Positions 8,382 through 18,433 of a stretch of 64,000 bases of DNA are shown here, in pieces. Source of the DNA: CAWBCI01 sp963787195. Lineage in GTDB: Bacteria; Bacteroidota; Bacteroidia; Bacteroidales; JAGOPY01. The stretch is from positions 217,382 to 281,381 of the forward strand of contig CAWBCI010000031.1 of the NCBI GenBank assembly GCA_963787195.1, read 5' to 3'. Numbering within the stretch: the stretch's first letter is position 1; every line of letters begins with the position of its first letter. The position numbers and the translations under genes are program-made. Below the pieces are notes generated by a model. The model was not told where the DNA came from and did not search any database. It was given only the letters and a program-made list of their open reading frames with translations.

Positions 8382-10844
8382 ATGAAAAGAATTTTCCCTC
8401 CTCTTTTCCTTTTTCTCCTGCTCCTGTTCCTTGCCCTGAATACTAATATCCGGGCCCAGGAAAGCTACTCAGTTTCGGGGAAGGTGATCGATGCCGATAC
8501 CCGTGAAGCCCTGGCATTTGTCAATATCCAGATTACCGGCACACTCTCGGGCGGAACTACTGATATTGATGGTAAATTCAGCCTGGCTTCAAAAAAACCA
8601 ATAGAGTCGATACGCCTGACATATGTGGGTTATAATCAGATGACTTATACAATCCCCCATGGGCAAAACCAGGATATACTTATAAAGCTGAGCAGAAAGG
8701 CGGTGGACCTCCAGGAAGTAGTGATCTATCCAACTGAAAACCCGGCCCACCGGATTATTAAGCTGGTGATTGCAAACAGGGATAAAAACGATCCTGAAAA
8801 ACTTCCCTCCTTCTCTTATACATCCTACGAAAAAACAATTTTTACCGCTCAACTTGACACACTGAACCTTCCCGACTCGGTGAAGAACGACAGTTCACTG
8901 GTAGAAGCCAGGAATTTTTTGAGCAAACAGGATATTGGTCTGATGGAAACCGTGGTGGACAGGAAGTTCATGGCGCCGGATAAGAATTATGAGAACGTGA
9001 AAGCCAGCCGCGTTTCAGGCTTCAAAGATCCCATTTTTGTTTTTCTCATCTCGCAGATACAGTCGACTTCGTTTTATAAGGATTTCTTCAAAATAAATGA
9101 TAAAAATTATATCAACCCTATTAGTAAAGGAAGCATTTATAAATACATCTTCCTGATTGAAGATACTACTTACACGGCCAATCATGACACTGTCTTCATA
9201 ATCTCATACCGGCCCCGGCCAAATACAAATTTCGACGGACTGGAAGGTGTTCTGTATATTAATTCTCATGGCTGGGCCATACAGAATGTAATCGCGCGCC
9301 CTGCAAAGGAAGAAGGATTCAGCATCAAGATCCAGCAACAATACGCGCTGATAGACAGTGTGCACTGGTTTCCGGTTCAATTGAATACCGATGTAATCTT
9401 TAACAATGCAACGCTGCAGGCCGGGAATGCAAAGCTTAAACTTATCGGAATCGGGAAAAGTTATATCAGGGATATTGAGCTGAATCCTGAAAATATTAAG
9501 AAACAATTTGCCCTGCTTGGGGTGGATGTCGACCCTAATGCCACTGATAAAAACAATAAGTACTGGAACAAATACAGGCTGGATACTTTGTCGGACCGGG
9601 ACAAGAGAACTTATGCCTTTTTGGACAGCATAGGTAAAGCCAATAATTTCGACAAGCTGGCGAAAGGCTTCGAGACGGTTTTAGACGGCCGTATTCCTTA
9701 TAAATTTCTGGATATAGACCTTAACCGGATTATCACTTATAATGGCTATGAAGGACTCTATCTGGGATTGGGTGTGCATACCAATGAGAAGCTTTCCCGT
9801 AATTTCCGGATAGGAGGCTATGGTGGCTATGGTTTCAGGGATAAGGAATTCAAATATGGAGGAGATTTTCAATGGATTATGAACCGCCGTAATGAGATCA
9901 GCCTGAACCTGGCCTACGATAAGAATGTAAATGAAAGCGGCGGAGTGACTTTCTTCGACGAAAATAAAAGCCTTCTCACAGGCGAGAATTGGAGAGCACT
10001 GCTGATCAAAAGGATGAATCCTACTGAAAGTTTTTCGGGAGGTCTCGGTTTCCGGGTCTTCCGTGATTTTAAAGCCGGAGTGGAACTGAATGTAAATACC
10101 AAAGACTCTCCGGATAATTACCGCTATGGAATATCACAGGAAGGACTTTCAGTTCTTAGCAAGCAGTTCCGGTTTACAGATATCAGGGCCGGATTCCGTT
10201 TTGCCTTCAGAGAAGAATTCATAGTGACCAAAAGAGCGAGAGTTTCCCTGGGATCAAAATATCCGGTGGTATGGCTTATGTATACCCATGGGATAAAAGG
10301 CTTATTCAACAGTGACTATGATTATAACCGTATCGACCTGAAAGTAGAAAAATCATTCTATACCAAATACTTAGGAGAAACATCCCTGGTGCTGAAGGCC
10401 GGATATGTCGACCGGTCTATCCCCGCTCCAAACCTCTTCAACGGGAACGGAAGCTACCGCTTTTTAAGCATCTTTGCCCAGAACAGCTTTGCCACTATGC
10501 GGATGAATGAATTTTTATCGGATCGCTATGTAGCTCTTTACTTCACTCATAATTTCGGAAAATTGCTTTCATTTTCAAAAAAGTTCCAGCCTGAATTTGT
10601 GATAGCGACTAATGTGGGATTCGGTAGCCTTGCCTATCCCGACAAGCATTATGATCTTGCTTATAAAACAATGGAGAAGGGTTATTATGAGAGCGGTTTC
10701 TTACTGAATAACCTGGTAAACCTCTATTTATACAATATCGGGGTAGGCTTCTTTTACCGTTATGGCCCATATAGCCTGGATCTGCCCGAACATAACCTGG
10801 CTATAAAGATCTCGGTAGTTTTTCCATTTAAAATGAAAAAGTAA
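8382..10844 (+). CDS. DUF5686 family outer-membrane protein with CarboxypepD-reg-like N-terminal domain
   Basis: An 820-residue secreted or outer-membrane protein. It begins with a signal peptide (MKRIFPPLFLFLLLLFLALN, cleaved near AQE at 25-27), followed by a carboxypeptidase-regulatory-like beta-sandwich (residues about 30-115, SVSGKVIDADTREALAFVNI), as in TonB receptors, and then the long DUF5686 region. The C-terminal third is rich in alternating aromatic beta strands, and the chain ends in a short strand (LAIKISVVFPFKMKK) like an outer-membrane barrel. It follows the ABC ATPase by 19 bp and may be cotranscribed. The family is widespread in Bacteroidota but its function is not established. 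Confidence 0.87.
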   Translation: MKRIFPPLFLFLLLLFLALNTNIRAQESYSVSGKVIDADTREALAFVNIQITGTLSGGTTDIDGKFSLASKKPIESIRLTYVGYNQMTYTIPHGQNQDILIKLSRKAVDLQEVVIYPTENPAHRIIKLVIANRDKNDPEKLPSFSYTSYEKTIFTAQLDTLNLPDSVKNDSSLVEARNFLSKQDIGLMETVVDRKFMAPDKNYENVKASRVSGFKDPIFVFLISQIQSTSFYKDFFKINDKNYINPISKGSIYKYIFLIEDTTYTANHDTVFIISYRPRPNTNFDGLEGVLYINSHGWAIQNVIARPAKEEGFSIKIQQQYALIDSVHWFPVQLNTDVIFNNATLQAGNAKLKLIGIGKSYIRDIELNPENIKKQFALLGVDVDPNATDKNNKYWNKYRLDTLSDRDKRTYAFLDSIGKANNFDKLAKGFETVLDGRIPYKFLDIDLNRIITYNGYEGLYLGLGVHTNEKLSRNFRIGGYGGYGFRDKEFKYGGDFQWIMNRRNEISLNLAYDKNVNESGGVTFFDENKSLLTGENWRALLIKRMNPTESFSGGLGFRVFRDFKAGVELNVNTKDSPDNYRYGISQEGLSVLSKQFRFTDIRAGFRFAFREEFIVTKRARVSLGSKYPVVWLMYTHGIKGLFNSDYDYNRIDLKVEKSFYTKYLGETSLVLKAGYVDRSIPAPNLFNGNGSYRFLSIFAQNSFATMRMNEFLSDRYVALYFTHNFGKLLSFSKKFQPEFVIATNVGFGSLAYPDKHYDLAYKTMEKGYYESGFLLNNLVNLYLYNIGVGFFYRYGPYSLDLPEHNLAIKISVVFPFKMKK

Positions 10845-10901
10845 GAGTCAGAAGAGGATCAAAGTTCAGGATTAAAATAATATAGACTGATATCTTCTCT
10901 T

Positions 10902-12374
10902 CTAATATGCCCTGGCAAATACAACCCTTCGTTGCGATGGTTTTCCGCTATAGATGCATTTGCCGCTTTCAGTCTGTCCATCCAGTGGAATTGTACGGAT
11001 CGTTGCCTTGGTTTCCTCTTTGATAGCCTGCTCTGTTTCGGAAGTACCATCCCAGTGGGCAAGTAAAAATCCGCCTTCATCCAGTTTCTGCTTGAATTCT
11101 TCCCAGCTATCTACCCTGTAAGTGTTGTTTTCCCTGAATGCCAAAGCCTTTTCATAAAGATTTGACTGGATATGCTCCAGAAGGTGTTCTATCTTGGTGG
11201 CTATATTGGTAGCCTGGTAAAATTCCTTTTCCAGGGTATCCCTGCGTGCAACTTCAACAGTGCCGTTTTCAAGGTCACGCGGACCAATAGCTATCCTCAC
11301 TGGAACTCCCTTAAATTCATATTCGGCAAACTTCCAGCCCGGTTTCTGGGTATCACGATCATCATATTTTACACTGATACCTTTACTTTCAAGATCTTTC
11401 TTGATTTCCAGGGCTTTTTCAGATATCTGCGCAAGCTGCTCCATATTCTTATAAATCGGGACAATAACAACTTGTATAGGAGCCAGTTTTGGAGGCAGGA
11501 CCAATCCTTTATCATCGGAGTGCGACATAATAAGGGCACCGATGAGCCTGGTGGAAACTCCCCATGAAGTAGCCCAAACAAGTTCCAGCTTATTTTCCTT
11601 ACTCAGGAATTTCACATCAAAAGCTTTTGCAAAATTCTGACCAAGGAAGTGAGAAGTACCGGCTTGCAGGGCTTTTCCATCCTGCATCAGGGCTTCTATG
11701 CAATAAGTTTCAACAGCTCCTGCAAAACGTTCATTGGCCGATTTAACACCTTGCAGAACCGGAATAGCCATCCATTTTTCAGCAAAGGTGGTATACACAT
11801 CAAGTATCTTCTTTGTCTCTTCAATTGCTTCCGCTTCGGAGGCATGGGCTGTATGCCCTTCCTGCCAAAGGAATTCGGCTGTACGCAGGAACAATCGGGT
11901 GCGCATCTCCCAACGGACTACATTCGCCCATTGATTGATCAGCAAGGGCAAATCACGGTATGATTGTATCCAGGTGCGGTAGGTGTCCCAGATAATCGTT
12001 TCGGAAGTAGGCCGGATGATCAGTTCTTCTTCAAGTTTGGCATCCTCATCCACTACTATACCCTTGCCGTCCGGAGAATTTTTCAGACGGTAATGAGTTA
12101 CCACTGCACATTCTTTAGCAAAGCCCTCAACATGGGAGGCTTCCTTGCTGAAAAATGATTTCGGAATTAGAAGCGGAAAATATGCGTTCACATGACCGGT
12201 ATCCTTAAACATCTTGTCAAGGGCTGCCTGCATTTTCTCCCAAATAGCATAGCCATAAGGTTTTATAACCATGCATCCTCTAACAGCCGAATTCTCGGCC
12301 AGGTCCGCTTTTATCACCAGATCATTGTACCATTGAGCATAATTTTCTTCGCGCGTTGAAAAATCTTTAGCCAT
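10902..12374 (-). CDS. proS: Prolyl-tRNA synthetase, archaeal/eukaryotic (ProS type 3) form
   Basis: A 490-residue class II aminoacyl-tRNA synthetase that charges tRNA-Pro. Class II motif 2/3 elements are visible (IIRPTSETIIWDTYRTWI, NQWANVVRWEMRTRLFLRT, FLWQEGHTAHAS, and a final ATSWGVSTRLIGALIM). The anticodon-binding domain starts near LAPIQVVIVPIY, and the C-terminal zinc-binding-like extension of the archaeal type ends in VVFARAY. There is no editing insertion of the long bacterial form, in line with the short type used by Bacteroidota. ATG 12374 starts MAKDFSTREENYAQWYND. It is monocistronic and divergent from the lipoprotein gene. Confidence 0.96.
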   Translation of the reverse strand: MAKDFSTREENYAQWYNDLVIKADLAENSAVRGCMVIKPYGYAIWEKMQAALDKMFKDTGHVNAYFPLLIPKSFFSKEASHVEGFAKECAVVTHYRLKNSPDGKGIVVDEDAKLEEELIIRPTSETIIWDTYRTWIQSYRDLPLLINQWANVVRWEMRTRLFLRTAEFLWQEGHTAHASEAEAIEETKKILDVYTTFAEKWMAIPVLQGVKSANERFAGAVETYCIEALMQDGKALQAGTSHFLGQNFAKAFDVKFLSKENKLELVWATSWGVSTRLIGALIMSHSDDKGLVLPPKLAPIQVVIVPIYKNMEQLAQISEKALEIKKDLESKGISVKYDDRDTQKPGWKFAEYEFKGVPVRIAIGPRDLENGTVEVARRDTLEKEFYQATNIATKIEHLLEHIQSNLYEKALAFRENNTYRVDSWEEFKQKLDEGGFLLAHWDGTSETEQAIKEETKATIRTIPLDGQTESGKCIYSGKPSQRRVVFARAY

Positions 12375-12489
12375 AATTATTTTTGGTATAGTATTTGCAT
12401 AATTTCACATCGTAAAGAAGGGACAAAATTAACTAAATATGCAGAATAACCGAAAGTCCCTTCCAAATAAATCAAAGGAGAAATTGACT

Positions 12490-14127
12490 ATGAAAACATT
12501 AAGCGCAATTACAATCATCCTGAGCTTGCTCCTGGCCTCCTGCACTTCAACCTACAATGCTTCGGCACCTTATGATGAAGTTTACGGCAGCTCCCGAACC
12601 AAAGCGGTGGCCAATACCACTAAGTCGGCAAGCGTTACCTCAGAACCCGTGAATGAAAGCTCGGAATACAGCGGGGATTACTATTCTTCGGATTATGCAT
12701 CTGCAAATGCAGGTACTACTGAAGATTTTGATACCGATGGATATTATGATTACGAGTATTCATCCAGGATAAAAAGATTTCACGATCCAAATCCAGGATT
12801 TGATTATTATGACAATTATTATACCAATACATATAATTATACATACGATCCCTATTCCTTTGGAAGTAGTATCTATTCAGGCTATGGCTGCGGATACCCC
12901 TACGGCAGCGGTTTGTCTATGAGTTTCGGTTATGGCTGGGGGAACTTCGGTTATGGCTATCCTAACTACTGGGGCTATCGTCCCTGGTACTGGGACCCCT
13001 GGTATTCCTACGGATACGGATATGGTTATGGATATGGTTACGGATACGCTGGATCGTACTGGAATGGGTATAATAATGGGTATTTAGACGGTTATTACGC
13101 CGGAGGTGGATATTACCCTTATTATAGCTCCAATGATTACAATAATTATCACTACGGACCGAGAGGCAACCGGGGCGGCAATAGCAACGGTGCAACAGTT
13201 AACGGGGAGTCCGGAAGAGGAAGCCGGGATAATAACAGCGAAGTTAGTGGCAGCGCCGGCGCTTCAAGGGATTACAATGTTTCAGGAAATGTTCCCACGG
13301 GAAATACCAGCCAGCTTAATACCGCAAGCACCGGTTCAGAAGGTGAAAGTAAGAACGGCAAAGCCTTTCGTACATCAGAAAATGCTGCAACCGCTAATGG
13401 TACCCTGAACAGAAGTGATGGTAACTCCGGCACAGCCACCCGTTCCGAAACCAAACCCGGAACTGCTGAAGTCAAACCTGCATCAAAAGCAAATATCGGT
13501 ACTGCAAGCCGATCAACAGGAACCCAGGCCCAGCCCAATGTTTCCGGTAATGCTACCCGTTCTGGGGGCAATGCCGAAAAACAAGCTTACAGCAAACCTG
13601 CTAACCTTAGCCGGGAAAGAAGTACATCGAATTCGGGTACAGCCACCAGGGAAACCTATATGTCTCCAAGCAGGCGTACTCAACCTGAAATGAGATATGA
13701 AAAACCTAAGACCTATACTTCTCCTACCTACCGGACTACTCCTTCCAGCCAGGAATACAGCAGTCCCAGTTCAAGGGAGGTGAAGCCTGGTAATGTCACT
13801 GAAGGAGCAGCCAGGAGAACTTATACTACAACCCCCAAAAGGAGTACGAATGAATCCCGGCCTGTATACCAAAGCCGCGGGTTTGAACAGAGGTCCTCAG
13901 AACCAAGCAGAAGCTATTCAACACCTGCAAGGTCAAATAGCTATTCAGCTCCTGCAAGATCAAACAGCTATTCAGCTCCTGCAAGATCAAACAGCTATTC
14001 AGCTCCTGCAAGCACTCCCAGCAGAAGCTATTCATCTCCATCACGGTCCACAAGCTCTCCTTCTTCAGGAGGAGCTACAAGGTCTTCCGGCAGTAGCGGC
14101 GGATCATCCCGCGGGGGCAGAAAATAA
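12490..14127 (+). CDS. Low-complexity Tyr/Gly/Ser-rich lipoprotein
   Basis: I do not recognise a functional family. The ATG at 12490 is chosen over an upstream in-frame ATG at 12439 because AAAGGAG (12474-12480) sits 9 nt before it and the product starts with a clean lipoprotein signal peptide (MKTLSAITIILSLLLASC, Cys18). The 545-residue chain has three parts: an acidic/Ser/Tyr linker, a Gly-Tyr-Trp region (about residues 110-215) with alternating GY dipeptides, and a long Ser/Thr/Asn/Arg region with no predicted fold, ending in 9-residue repeats (SNSYSAPAR) and a Ser/Gly/Arg tail. The composition suggests an extended, disordered surface protein anchored by lipid. The role is unknown. Confidence 0.75.
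   Translation: MKTLSAITIILSLLLASCTSTYNASAPYDEVYGSSRTKAVANTTKSASVTSEPVNESSEYSGDYYSSDYASANAGTTEDFDTDGYYDYEYSSRIKRFHDPNPGFDYYDNYYTNTYNYTYDPYSFGSSIYSGYGCGYPYGSGLSMSFGYGWGNFGYGYPNYWGYRPWYWDPWYSYGYGYGYGYGYGYAGSYWNGYNNGYLDGYYAGGGYYPYYSSNDYNNYHYGPRGNRGGNSNGATVNGESGRGSRDNNSEVSGSAGASRDYNVSGNVPTGNTSQLNTASTGSEGESKNGKAFRTSENAATANGTLNRSDGNSGTATRSETKPGTAEVKPASKANIGTASRSTGTQAQPNVSGNATRSGGNAEKQAYSKPANLSRERSTSNSGTATRETYMSPSRRTQPEMRYEKPKTYTSPTYRTTPSSQEYSSPSSREVKPGNVTEGAARRTYTTTPKRSTNESRPVYQSRGFEQRSSEPSRSYSTPARSNSYSAPARSNSYSAPARSNSYSAPASTPSRSYSSPSRSTSSPSSGGATRSSGSSGGSSRGGRK
13912..14013 (+). repeat. In-frame 27-bp tandem repeat in the lipoprotein gene
   Basis: About 3.8 copies of a 27-bp unit (AGCTATTCAGCTCCTGCAAG plus seven more bases), each coding SYSAPARSN. 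The copies at 13939-13965 and 13966-13992 are identical; the first copy (13912-13938) is diverged and the last is partial. Such near-identical in-frame repeats can change copy number by slippage without breaking the frame. Confidence 0.9.
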
Positions 14128-14136
14128 TAAAATAAA

Positions 14137-14181
14137 GAAAGACCCTGTAAGTAATTCTAATCAATGATTGCAGGGTCTTTC
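14137..14181 (+). terminator. Hairpin terminator after the lipoprotein gene
   Basis: An 11-bp perfect stem (14137-14147 GAAAGACCCTG with 14171-14181 CAGGGTCTTTC) separated by a 23-nt loop. The U-tract is weak, so termination efficiency is uncertain. Confidence 0.6.
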
Positions 14182-14313
14182 CTGATTACTGATCTCATTT
14201 AATCTTAACTTTTTATCAAGCTCTTTTAAAATATCCCTTAGAATAATCTTCATATCAAAGTGAATATTAATCAGGGTATTCGTTTTAATTTTTAAATTCA
14301 AAATTACAAGGAC

Positions 14314-15810
14314 ATGAAAAAATACTGGCTTTTCTTCATTGCGTCAATTTTGATGGTATCAGGCGCCTACTCCCAAACTGCGGTGGATGCATTGAGATAT
14401 TCCCGTATCAATATTGGAGGAACAGCACGATATATGGCTATGGGAGGCGCTTTCGGAGCACTCGGTGCAGATTATACCAGCATCAGCACCAACCCCGGCG
14501 GATTGGGCCTTTTTACTACATCAGAATTTTCCATCACACCTTCAATCTATATGGGCAAAACCGAATCAACTTATAACGGTGACTTTGCTTCCGGTATGAA
14601 ATCCAATTTTAACCTGGGAAATCTCGGCTTTGTATTTACATCACCTTTAAGCACTAAAGCCGCTCAAAGCTCCGGTTGGAAATATATACAGTTTGCCACC
14701 GGTATCACCCGCCTGGCAAACTTCAATAACCATATAGAGATCAACGGGACTAATGATAGAAATTCCCTTCTTGATGTCTATGTCAATCGTGCAGATGGAA
14801 TCTATTTTAAAGATATTGAAAATCAGAATGGAAATTATGCTTACGACCTGGACCTTGCCTGGTTGACTTACCTTATAAATCCGGACAATGCCGACACCAC
14901 ACAATATTCTGCAGCCGTTCCAGCGGGCAGTTTATATCAGTCGAAGAGCATCGATACCCATGGCTCCATGAATGAATATGATTTCTCCCTGGCCGCTAAT
15001 TATATGGACAGGCTTTATATCGGGATCACGATCGGCATACCCATGATCCGCTATTATGAGGAATCAACTTATATGGAAAGTAATCCTAATGCAGTAGCTG
15101 TCCCTGTTCGTAATTTCAAAAACTTTATAAGAACTGAATCTCTTAACACTAAGGGAAACGGCGTTAATTTAAAATTCGGCTTCATATACCGGCTGAGCGA
15201 CTGGTTCAGATTTGGGGCCTCTGTACATACTCCTTCCTTTTTTACAAATATGAAAGATAATTACCAGGCTAGCATGCAATCGGTTTTAGAAAATGATTCG
15301 ACCTATAGCTATTCTTCACCGCTGGGTAAATATGTCTATAATATGAATACCCCTTTGAGGGCCAGCGGAAGTATCGCCTTTATCATAGGTAATATAGGCC
15401 TTGTCAGTGCCGACTATGAATACGTGGATTATACCTCAGCCCGCTTTAATGCAAGCGATTTCAGCTTCAACGAAACCAACAAGGCAATCCGGAATAGTTA
15501 TGCCCCCACCCACAATATCCGGATCGGGACAGAGTGGAGATATAATATATTCAGTTTCAGGGGAGGCTTCAATTATGCAACCTCACCTTACAAAAATAAT
15601 AATATTAATGACGGAAAAAGGATAGCCATTTCAGCCGGTGTCGGCTTCCGGCAAGGGCCCTTCTTCATGGACCTGGCTTATGTATATACCCGTATGCTTG
15701 AAGACTACTACCTTTATAACTACGTTAATGAACCTGTCAAGATTAGCGCCGTAGCTAATAATACCCTGCTCAGCAACAGCATATTATTGACATTAGGAAC
15801 AAGATTCTAA
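14314..15810 (+). CDS. Outer-membrane beta-barrel, OmpP1/FadL/TodX-like
   Basis: A 498-residue secreted barrel with a signal peptide (MKKYWLFFIASILMVSGAYS, then QTAVDALRYS). The conserved N-terminal block GGTARYMAMGGAFGALGADY followed by STNPGGLGLF is the hallmark of the FadL/OmpP1 family in Bacteroidota, often labelled hemin receptor or hydrophobic-compound transporter. The remainder alternates aromatic and polar residues in beta-strand fashion and ends in a short hydrophobic strand (SNSILLTLGTRF). Its physiological substrate is not deducible. It sits between two terminators, so it is probably monocistronic. Confidence 0.85.
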   Translation: MKKYWLFFIASILMVSGAYSQTAVDALRYSRINIGGTARYMAMGGAFGALGADYTSISTNPGGLGLFTTSEFSITPSIYMGKTESTYNGDFASGMKSNFNLGNLGFVFTSPLSTKAAQSSGWKYIQFATGITRLANFNNHIEINGTNDRNSLLDVYVNRADGIYFKDIENQNGNYAYDLDLAWLTYLINPDNADTTQYSAAVPAGSLYQSKSIDTHGSMNEYDFSLAANYMDRLYIGITIGIPMIRYYEESTYMESNPNAVAVPVRNFKNFIRTESLNTKGNGVNLKFGFIYRLSDWFRFGASVHTPSFFTNMKDNYQASMQSVLENDSTYSYSSPLGKYVYNMNTPLRASGSIAFIIGNIGLVSADYEYVDYTSARFNASDFSFNETNKAIRNSYAPTHNIRIGTEWRYNIFSFRGGFNYATSPYKNNNINDGKRIAISAGVGFRQGPFFMDLAYVYTRMLEDYYLYNYVNEPVKISAVANNTLLSNSILLTLGTRF

Positions 15811-15824
15811 TATTAATAGGTCAG

Positions 15825-15867
15825 GCCGGATGCTCCTGAAGTATTCTTCTCTTCGGGAGCATCCGGC
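15825..15867 (+). terminator. Rho-independent terminator after the FadL-like gene
   Basis: A perfect 12-bp stem (15825-15836 GCCGGATGCTCC with 15856-15867 GGAGCATCCGGC) followed by a T-rich tail (TTATTTATT). Confidence 0.8.
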
Positions 15868-15975
15868 TTATTTATTGAAAACCATCCGGAAAGTATATTC
15901 ATCTTATTCTCATATAAATATTCCATCTTGTAAACTTTTTTATTCGTTAGCTGTCTTTATTAAAAACCTTTAAGA

Positions 15976-18329
15976 ATGAATGGGATAAAAAAAGAAATTT
16001 TCTTTTTAATTCTCTTCTCTTTTATATCAGTGATTACATTCCCACAAGAGATCACCCAGGTATTGAAAGGGAAAATTGTTGACGAAGACACGCGTATTCC
16101 GTTGCCGGGGGCAAGTGTGGTCCTTCCGGGAACCAGCCCCCTTGTCGGAACCAGTACCGATCTTAATGGAAATTTCAGGTTGGAAAAAGTACCGGTTGGA
16201 CGTTATGAGCTGCGAATAAGCTATATGGGTTACGAAAGCTATTTGATCCGTGAATTGCTTGTCGGATCAGGCAAGGAAGTAGTGCTGAATATCGGTCTGA
16301 AAGAATCCGTGATCAATATGAATGAAGTCGAAATTAAAGCCACGACTGAAGCGAAAGAGCCCCTGAATAGCATGGCATTATTGAGCGCAAGGCAGATCAA
16401 TATGGAAGAAGCCCGCCGCTATGCAGGAGGTTACGACGACCCTGCCCATCTTGCTGCTTCATTTGCAGGTGTTGCCGATAATATGAGCAGTAATGGTATC
16501 GTTATTCGCGGTAATGCTCCAAAAGGACTACTCTGGAGAATGGAAGGTGTGGAGATCAGCAATCCCAGTCATTTTGCAAACCTAAGTACTTTCGGAGGAG
16601 GAGGGATCACTGCCCTGAGCAGCCAGATGTTGGCTAACTCTGATTTTTTCACGGGGGCCTTCCCCGCAGAATATGGGAATGCTCTTTCCGGAATATTCGA
16701 CTTAAAGCTACGTACAGGTAATCCGGATCGGCGGGAATATACCGTCCAGGCAGGATTAACAGGTATTGACCTCTCTGCCGAAGGGCCATTTGTGAAAGGA
16801 AAACAGTCGACTTATCTTTTCAACTACAGGTATTCAATTTTTGCACTACTGGAACCCCTTCTACCCGAAAACGCCGAACTAATTAAATACCAAGACCTCT
16901 GCTTCAAATTTGATTTTCCAACGAAAAAAACCGGGACCTGGTCGCTTTGGGGACTGGCAGGAAATGATTTCAGTGGCGAGAAACCGAAGATGGATTCCAC
17001 AGACTGGATTTATGAAAGAGACCGGTATAAATCACAGAACAAAACCTCCATGGGGGCCGTAGGAATGAATAACCGGCTCATAGCCGGAAAAAGCACCTAT
17101 ATTTTCACAAGCCTTTCTGCTTCAGGCAATGCAATTAAATCTGACGGGGACCAATTGGATAATGAATATGTACTTCATCAGAGAAATAAAATTGATGACC
17201 GGACCTGGAAATATACAATTGCATCTTTTATAAATCACAAATTCGGCCCCCGTCACATCAATCGCAGTGGATTTAATATTGATATGCTGAATTACAATAT
17301 GTTTATAGCGCAAGCTGAAAATCCTGGCGATACAATGCTGCCTGTGGTGAACGAACAAAGCTACAATTTTCTTTACCAGGCCTATTCGGAATCCCGATTT
17401 GAACTTAGCTCAGGCATCAACCTGAACCTGGGCTTACATGCCCAATATTTCGCACTGAATGGAAAATATACAATTGAACCAAGGGCGGGGATCCGGTGGA
17501 ATTTTACCCCGGGCCAGTCAGTAAGCCTGGCCTATGGCCTCCATAGCAGGCTTGAAATGCTCGGCACTTACCTGGCAATTCGGGACGTTAACGGGACCCG
17601 ACACAACCAAATAAAAACCTCGACTTCACCAAAGCCCATCATCTTGTGGCGGGCTATTCCATAAATCTTAACGAAAACCTAAACCTTAAAACAGAAATAT
17701 ATTACCAGGCACTTTTCGATGTGCCGGTCATCCCCGACAGTTCATTCTCGATGCTTAACCTGGAACAGAACTGGTTTCTGAACGATCCTATGACAAATGA
17801 TGGTTCAGGATATAATGCGGGCATTGATATAAGCCTTGAAAGATATATGACGCATGGATTTTATTATATCCTTGCAGTCTCTGTATTTAATTCAAAATAT
17901 AAAGGCGGTGACGGAATTGAACGAAATTCCCGCTTTAATAAAAACTATGTGGTTCATATACTGGGAGGAAAAGAATGGGCAATTGGTAAATCCAAAAATA
18001 ATCTACTGAGCATAAATGGCCGCCTAAGCTTACTGGGTGGTGACAGAATCAGCCCCGTGGATATTTATGCAACAAATCTTTATAAGGAGGTAATATATGA
18101 TGAAAGCCGGGCTTTCCAGGACAGGGAACCATCGGTCCAATACCTTCATCTTGGGATAAATTATAAGACTAATAAAAAGAAATATTCGGGAACATGGAGT
18201 ATTCAGGTTTTTAATGCCCTTGCATCCAAAGAATTTTATGGCTATAAATACAATCTTAAAAATAATACCATAGATCCGGATACCGACCTTATAGTCCTTC
18301 CATCCATTAGTTACAAAATTGAATTTTAA
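15976..18329 (+). CDS. TonB-dependent receptor with carboxypeptidase-regulatory-like domain, one frameshift
   Basis: An outer-membrane active transporter. A signal peptide is followed by a CarboxypepD-reg-like domain (residues about 30-110, KGKIVDEDTRIPLPGASVVL), a plug domain (GIVIRGNAPKGLLWRMEGVE) and a 22-strand-type barrel. The frame breaks near 17610-17613: adding one A in CCAAATAAAAACC restores QNKNLDFTKAHHLVAGYSIN, a motif expected in these receptors, and gives 784 residues. There is no SusD partner gene next to it, so it is not a PUL pair. No riboswitch is visible in the 108 bp between the preceding terminator and the start. The ligand is unknown; energy could come from the ExbB/ExbD/TonB set at 59.9-61.8 kb. 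Confidence 0.88.
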
Positions 18330-18433
18330 CGATCCGTCAATAGGGATTACATTTTATTTTTTTTATTATGATATAATTTCTCTGAGGGATTAGTATTCTA
18401 TATTGCGGCACAGATTTTGATTTTTATTGTAAA

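Noticed and set aside
12439..12489. Longer start of the lipoprotein gene at 12439
   Set aside because: It would place 17 hydrophilic residues before the lipoprotein signal; the ATG at 12490 has a good ribosome binding site and the signal.
13912..14013. CRISPR-like or minisatellite array
   Set aside because: Direct repeats have no spacers and are in frame inside a coding gene; no cas genes are present.
15868..15975. Riboswitch (e.g. cobalamin) upstream of the TonB receptor
   Set aside because: The gap after the preceding terminator is about 108 bp, AT-rich, and lacks any recognisable riboswitch core.
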